Assembly (NCBI GenBank): GCA_024134725.1
Contig: CP099863.1
Coordinates: 2,351,501 to 2,415,500, forward strand
Direction: 5' to 3'
From: Bacillus sp. 1780r2a1
GTDB lineage: Bacteria; Bacillota; Bacilli; Bacillales; Bacillaceae_H
DNA: 64,000 nt
Both the position numbers and the translations under genes were made by a program. Positions 61,501 to 64,000 of the stretch are shown here, piece by piece (position 1 is the first letter of the stretch; every line of letters begins with the position of its first letter). Below the pieces are notes generated by a model that ran no database searches, was not told the origin of the DNA, and saw only the letters and a program-made list of their open reading frames with translations.

Positions 61501-64000
61501 TATCGGCGTATTTTCAAGCGTATCAATGGTAAAATCATTTGTGATTGGCGCACGGTTGACCGGTGTTACCGTCACATTAACAATGGATGTTGCCGTTAGT
61601 CCAGATGTATCTTCTAAACTAACAGTGAATAAGTCGCTTCCTACATAATCAGTGTTTGGCGTATAAATAAAGTGTCCATCTGGACTAACCGTCACCACAC
61701 CATTTTGGGCAGGCTGCCCTAGGCTATACGTTATCGGGTCTCCGTTCGGATCGATGCCAACAACTCTTCCCGTTACGCTTTGATTTTGCAGAGTGGTTAT
61801 TGAGTAATTTGGCACAACCGGCGGCTGTTCAACAGGTGTAACCATTACAAGTACAGTCGTGATAACAAAGTTTCCACCTTCATCTGTAATTCGCACGGTA
61901 AACGTATCTCCACCTGTAAAATTCTCATTTGGTGTATACGTAAACACTCCGTTATTATCAATGGTGACCGTCCCGTTAAGCGGTGCATCTTCAATTGCAT
62001 ACGTCAGTGGCAACCCCTCTGGATCTATCGCCACGATTTGACTGGTAATCGGCGTTTCTTCCGGCGTAGAAATCATGATTTCATTTGGCGCAATTGGCGG
62101 ATCGTCTACGGGTGTGACCGTAACCGTAATGATTGATAAAGCTGTACCTCCCTGCCCATCACTAACCGTTACGCCAAAGGTATCTTCGCCAACGAAATTA
62201 AGATTAGGAGTATACGTAAAGCTTCCATCAGGGTTCACAGTCGCTACCCCATTGCTGCCCTGATAAGCTAATGAATAGATAAGGGGATTTCCATCTACAT
62301 CCGTGGCAAACACTTGATTGATAAGAATCGTATCTTCTAAAATTGTATATTGATAGTTTGGTACAACGGGTGGGTCGTTTACCGGTACTACGGTCACAAG
62401 AATGTTAACAATGATAAAACTTCCCGCCGTATCGGTTACGCGAATCGTAAACGTATCTGGTCCATTGTAGTTAAGGTTTGGTGTATAGAGAAACGAACCT
62501 TGCTGATCGACCACTGCCGTTCCGTTTATCGGCGCGTCTTCAAGCGTATAGATTAACGGATCTCCATCTGGATCCACGGCGTTTACAGCACTTGTAATCG
62601 CCGTATCTTCATTGGTTACAATCTCAATTTCATTTGGCGCAATTGGTGGATCATTTACTGGTAATACGGTTATGGTAATCGTTGAAACCGCCTGCCCTCC
62701 ATTAGGGTCAGTCACCAGCACAAAGAAATTATCCGTTCCGGTAAAGTTTGCGTTTGGCGTGTACGTATACGTCCCGTCTGGATTCACGACGGCTGTTCCG
62801 TTCACCGGTGGAGAAAGCAAGCTATACGATAGCGGATCCCCGTCTACATCCGTACCAACCACTCGGTTTGCTAATACGGTATCTTCATTAATACTAAACT
62901 GGTAATCTGGAACAGTTGGCACGTCGTTCACTGGATTTACAATAACCTGTACGTTCACAATGATAAACGCTCCGCTTGTGTCCGTAACGCGAACGGTAAA
63001 CGTATCTGTTCCGGTAAAGTTTGGATTTGGTGTATAGAGAAACGAACCTTGCTGCTCTACCTCTACTGTTCCGTTTATAGGTAAATCTTCCAACGTATAA
63101 ACTAGCGGATTTCCATCTGGATCAGTTGCGTTTATAACGCCCCCTACCGCTGTGTCTTCATTCGTTGTAACGGTAATTAAGTTCGGTGCAATTGGCGGGT
63201 CATTGACCGGGAGAACCGTAATAACAATTTCCGAGATAGCCGTGCCGCCGTTTGGATCCTGTACGTTTACAAAGAAATTATCTTGCCCGTTAAAGTCTGG
63301 GTTTGGTGTATACGTAAACGTCCCGTCTGGATTGACAACTACCGTGCCATTAGCTGGTGGAGAAGCCAGTGAATAGATAAGCGCATCTCCGTCTGCATCC
63401 GTTCCAATAACTACGCTATTCAAGACGGTATCTTCTAGAATTGTATACGCATAGTTCGGAACGGTTGGCGGGTCGTTCACTGGAATAACATTAATTAAGA
63501 CTGTTGTAATAATAAATGCTCCTTGCGGATCGCTGACTCGAATAGTAAAGGTATCAAATCCATTGTAATTAAGGTTAGGCGTATAGGTAAACGTTCCGTT
63601 GGCATTTACTACAACTACGCCGTTGGTTGGTGCATTTTCAAGCGTATACGTTAGGGGCTCGCCTTCAGGATCAATTGCTACAACTTGACTTGTTACAGCT
63701 GTGTCTTCATTGGTCGTTAAGTTAAGGTTAAGTGGTCCAACCGGTCGATCATTAATCGGTAGAACCGTCACCGTAATAGTAGATGCAGCTGTGCCTCCTT
63801 GACCATCATTTACAAGCACTGTAAACGTATCAATACCATTAAAGTTTTCACTTGGCGTATACGTGTAAACACCGTTGGCATTTACTACAACCACGCCATT
63901 TGTTGGTGCAATAAGAAGTGAATAAGTTAGAGGATTTCCGTCTACGTCCGTTGCAATAACTGCAGACGTAATAGCCGTATCTTCATTTGTTATAATTTGA
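58507..64000 (-). CDS. Second giant tandem-repeat protein, 5' end beyond the window
   Basis: The open frame runs from the stop at 58507 to the window edge without interruption (reading into 64000 as ...TNEDTAITSAVIATDVDG), so at least 1831 codons are present and the N-terminus is missing; a GTG at 63894 is internal. Twenty units of about 91 residues are seen, the first cut by the edge. The last 19 correspond one to one and in order to units 26-44 of the neighbouring gene, ending in the same RGISFRCSII(L/F). It has its own terminator, so the two genes are separate transcription units. Function as for the neighbour. Confidence 0.9.
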   Translation of the reverse strand, partial: QIITNEDTAITSAVIATDVDGNPLTYSLLIAPTNGVVVVNANGVYTYTPSENFNGIDTFTVLVNDGQGGTAASTITVTVLPINDRPVGPLNLNLTTNEDTAVTSQVVAIDPEGEPLTYTLENAPTNGVVVVNANGTFTYTPNLNYNGFDTFTIRVSDPQGAFIITTVLINVIPVNDPPTVPNYAYTILEDTVLNSVVIGTDADGDALIYSLASPPANGTVVVNPDGTFTYTPNPDFNGQDNFFVNVQDPNGGTAISEIVITVLPVNDPPIAPNLITVTTNEDTAVGGVINATDPDGNPLVYTLEDLPINGTVEVEQQGSFLYTPNPNFTGTDTFTVRVTDTSGAFIIVNVQVIVNPVNDVPTVPDYQFSINEDTVLANRVVGTDVDGDPLSYSLLSPPVNGTAVVNPDGTYTYTPNANFTGTDNFFVLVTDPNGGQAVSTITITVLPVNDPPIAPNEIEIVTNEDTAITSAVNAVDPDGDPLIYTLEDAPINGTAVVDQQGSFLYTPNLNYNGPDTFTIRVTDTAGSFIIVNILVTVVPVNDPPVVPNYQYTILEDTILINQVFATDVDGNPLIYSLAYQGSNGVATVNPDGSFTYTPNLNFVGEDTFGVTVSDGQGGTALSIITVTVTPVDDPPIAPNEIMISTPEETPITSQIVAIDPEGLPLTYAIEDAPLNGTVTIDNNGVFTYTPNENFTGGDTFTVRITDEGGNFVITTVLVMVTPVEQPPVVPNYSITTLQNQSVTGRVVGIDPNGDPITYSLGQPAQNGVVTVSPDGHFIYTPNTDYVGSDLFTVSLEDTSGLTATSIVNVTVTPVNRAPITNDFTIDTLENTPISGQTPGFDPDGNPITYSVSGPPFNGTVTVDSVTGAYTYTPNPGFVGVDSFIIELQDTAGGVANSAATVNVISTNRPPTVNDLSIVTQQGTPATGQLIGADPDGDPIRFRLNLAPLYGSVVVNSNGIFTYTPNIGYVGSDNFSVVVEDTRGGQGFGTVNVTITPPHNPPFTVLGANVITFVNQPVEGEISVDDPEGNIVSYQLGVPPFNGTAVINQDGTFTYTPNPDFVGEDIFDVIVTDSNGTQGVGTVIVTILASSSAILTMDSEVSGEFNMPVDGQVMAFSTTGLSLLYTLQVPPQNGSVIVNLDGTFTYQPTAGFFGLDQFRVLITDTEGNTASSTVVVVVQGPVNDQPIVTDQTIQTIEGQPVSGEVIATDPNGQPLTYTLLGSGAINGAVVLNQDGTFTYTPNAGFVGNDAFSVLVENPQGLNATTTIAVVVTPFPNQVVAENLVIRTVSNQPATGQIIARDQLGRPLVYSLNISPLYGTAVVNPDGSILYTPSAGFSGQDQFSVLVVNDQGDQAISQVTVVVDNPASTIIVPDTTIQTVQNQSVQGIVLASDSQGRPLRYSQGSMPENGTVVVNPDGTFTYTPNPQFFGTDSFTVFVQNDRGDSSSGVVRVVVEELQSEITVEPLTVSGQQNQPVSGQVVATDALGRPLTYAVSIGPANGTLVFNLDGTFTYTPNPNFAGIDSFTVIIRNDLGDSVTTVVSVVITSVASELTADNQNVTVVAGQVLQGQIIASDSQGRPLIYALATPPKSGTVVVTTSGAYTYTPNLGFVGSDQFVVVVRNDLGQEAFSVVTIEVTQPANIITANDVTLQITSGTPVSGLFTASDTQGRPLIYTIRTAPTNGQVTLRADGQFIYTPNPNFVGTDTFSVLVTDDTGAAATAIATITVGENQPDAPIIEDQTFTLNVNETIQAQIVARDPQGLPLVYRITTLPQNGVAFIDPVTGVITYTPNSNFVGRDYVVVSVTNSAGITSEATIIFIVQRGISFRCSIIL

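Noticed and set aside
63894-64000. A start codon for the second giant gene at the GTG at 63894
   Set aside because: The frame continues upstream to the window edge with recognisable repeat sequence (NEDTAIT, ATDVDGNPLTYSLL), so the gene is truncated by the window.

Overview
The window looks like a chromosomal segment of a low-GC Bacillaceae species, most probably of the Bacillus/Priestia megaterium group (inference). The evidence is gene content and order: a deoR-pdp-deoC-cdd-nupC nucleoside block, odhA-odhB, DUF4023, DUF6501, DUF1033 and DUF2639 small proteins, strong GGAGG ribosome binding sites with many GTG/TTG starts, and T-rich intrinsic terminators after most genes. No rRNA, tRNA, insertion sequence, prophage or CRISPR array was recognised.

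Layout. 0-4.2 kb: a TetR regulator, a decayed duplicate of a nuclease 3' end, an intact secreted nuclease lipoprotein, a HAD phosphatase and two small unknown proteins. 4.2-11 kb: BrnQ amino-acid carrier, a membrane protein with a Cys/Ser/Gly-rich tail, a PadR/DUF1048 regulatory pair, acetyltransferase and small unknown proteins. 11-18 kb: M29 aminopeptidase, AmiS/UreI channel, then the nucleoside-catabolism block with its regulator DeoR and a readable control region (operator, promoter, cre-like site). 18-25 kb: small membrane proteins, a dicarboxylate/glutamate symporter, a carboxylesterase and SsuD monooxygenase that share a promoter/operator motif. 25-29.3 kb: a two-component system plus lipoprotein, next to a VanY-type carboxypeptidase whose upstream region carries the same 23-bp element as the two-component operon. 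29.5-33.7 kb: the 2-oxoglutarate dehydrogenase E1/E2 genes. 34-44.8 kb: OsmC, epimerase, DUF418, GyrI-like, PH-like, acetyltransferases, a sortase with a FnIII tail and its MPKTG-type surface protein (preceded by three identically spaced ECF-like promoter elements), a hydrolase and GrpB.

44.9-64 kb is dominated by two giant head-to-tail paralogues on the minus strand made of ~91-residue Ig/cadherin-like (tandem-95, Big_9 type) repeats. The first is complete (4496 aa, 44 repeats after an N-terminal domain and a DUF11 domain). The second runs off the window (at least 20 repeats). They lack a recognisable signal peptide or sortase motif (N-terminus seen only for the first), share a Cys-containing C-terminus, and the first has a promoter resembling the mother-cell sigma-K consensus. 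I infer that they may be spore-surface filament proteins made in the mother cell. Aligned from their stop codons they are collinear with no net insertion or deletion at any checkpoint over 5.5 kb, with alternating near-identical and diverged tracts, which suggests gene conversion. This is the most interesting part of the window.
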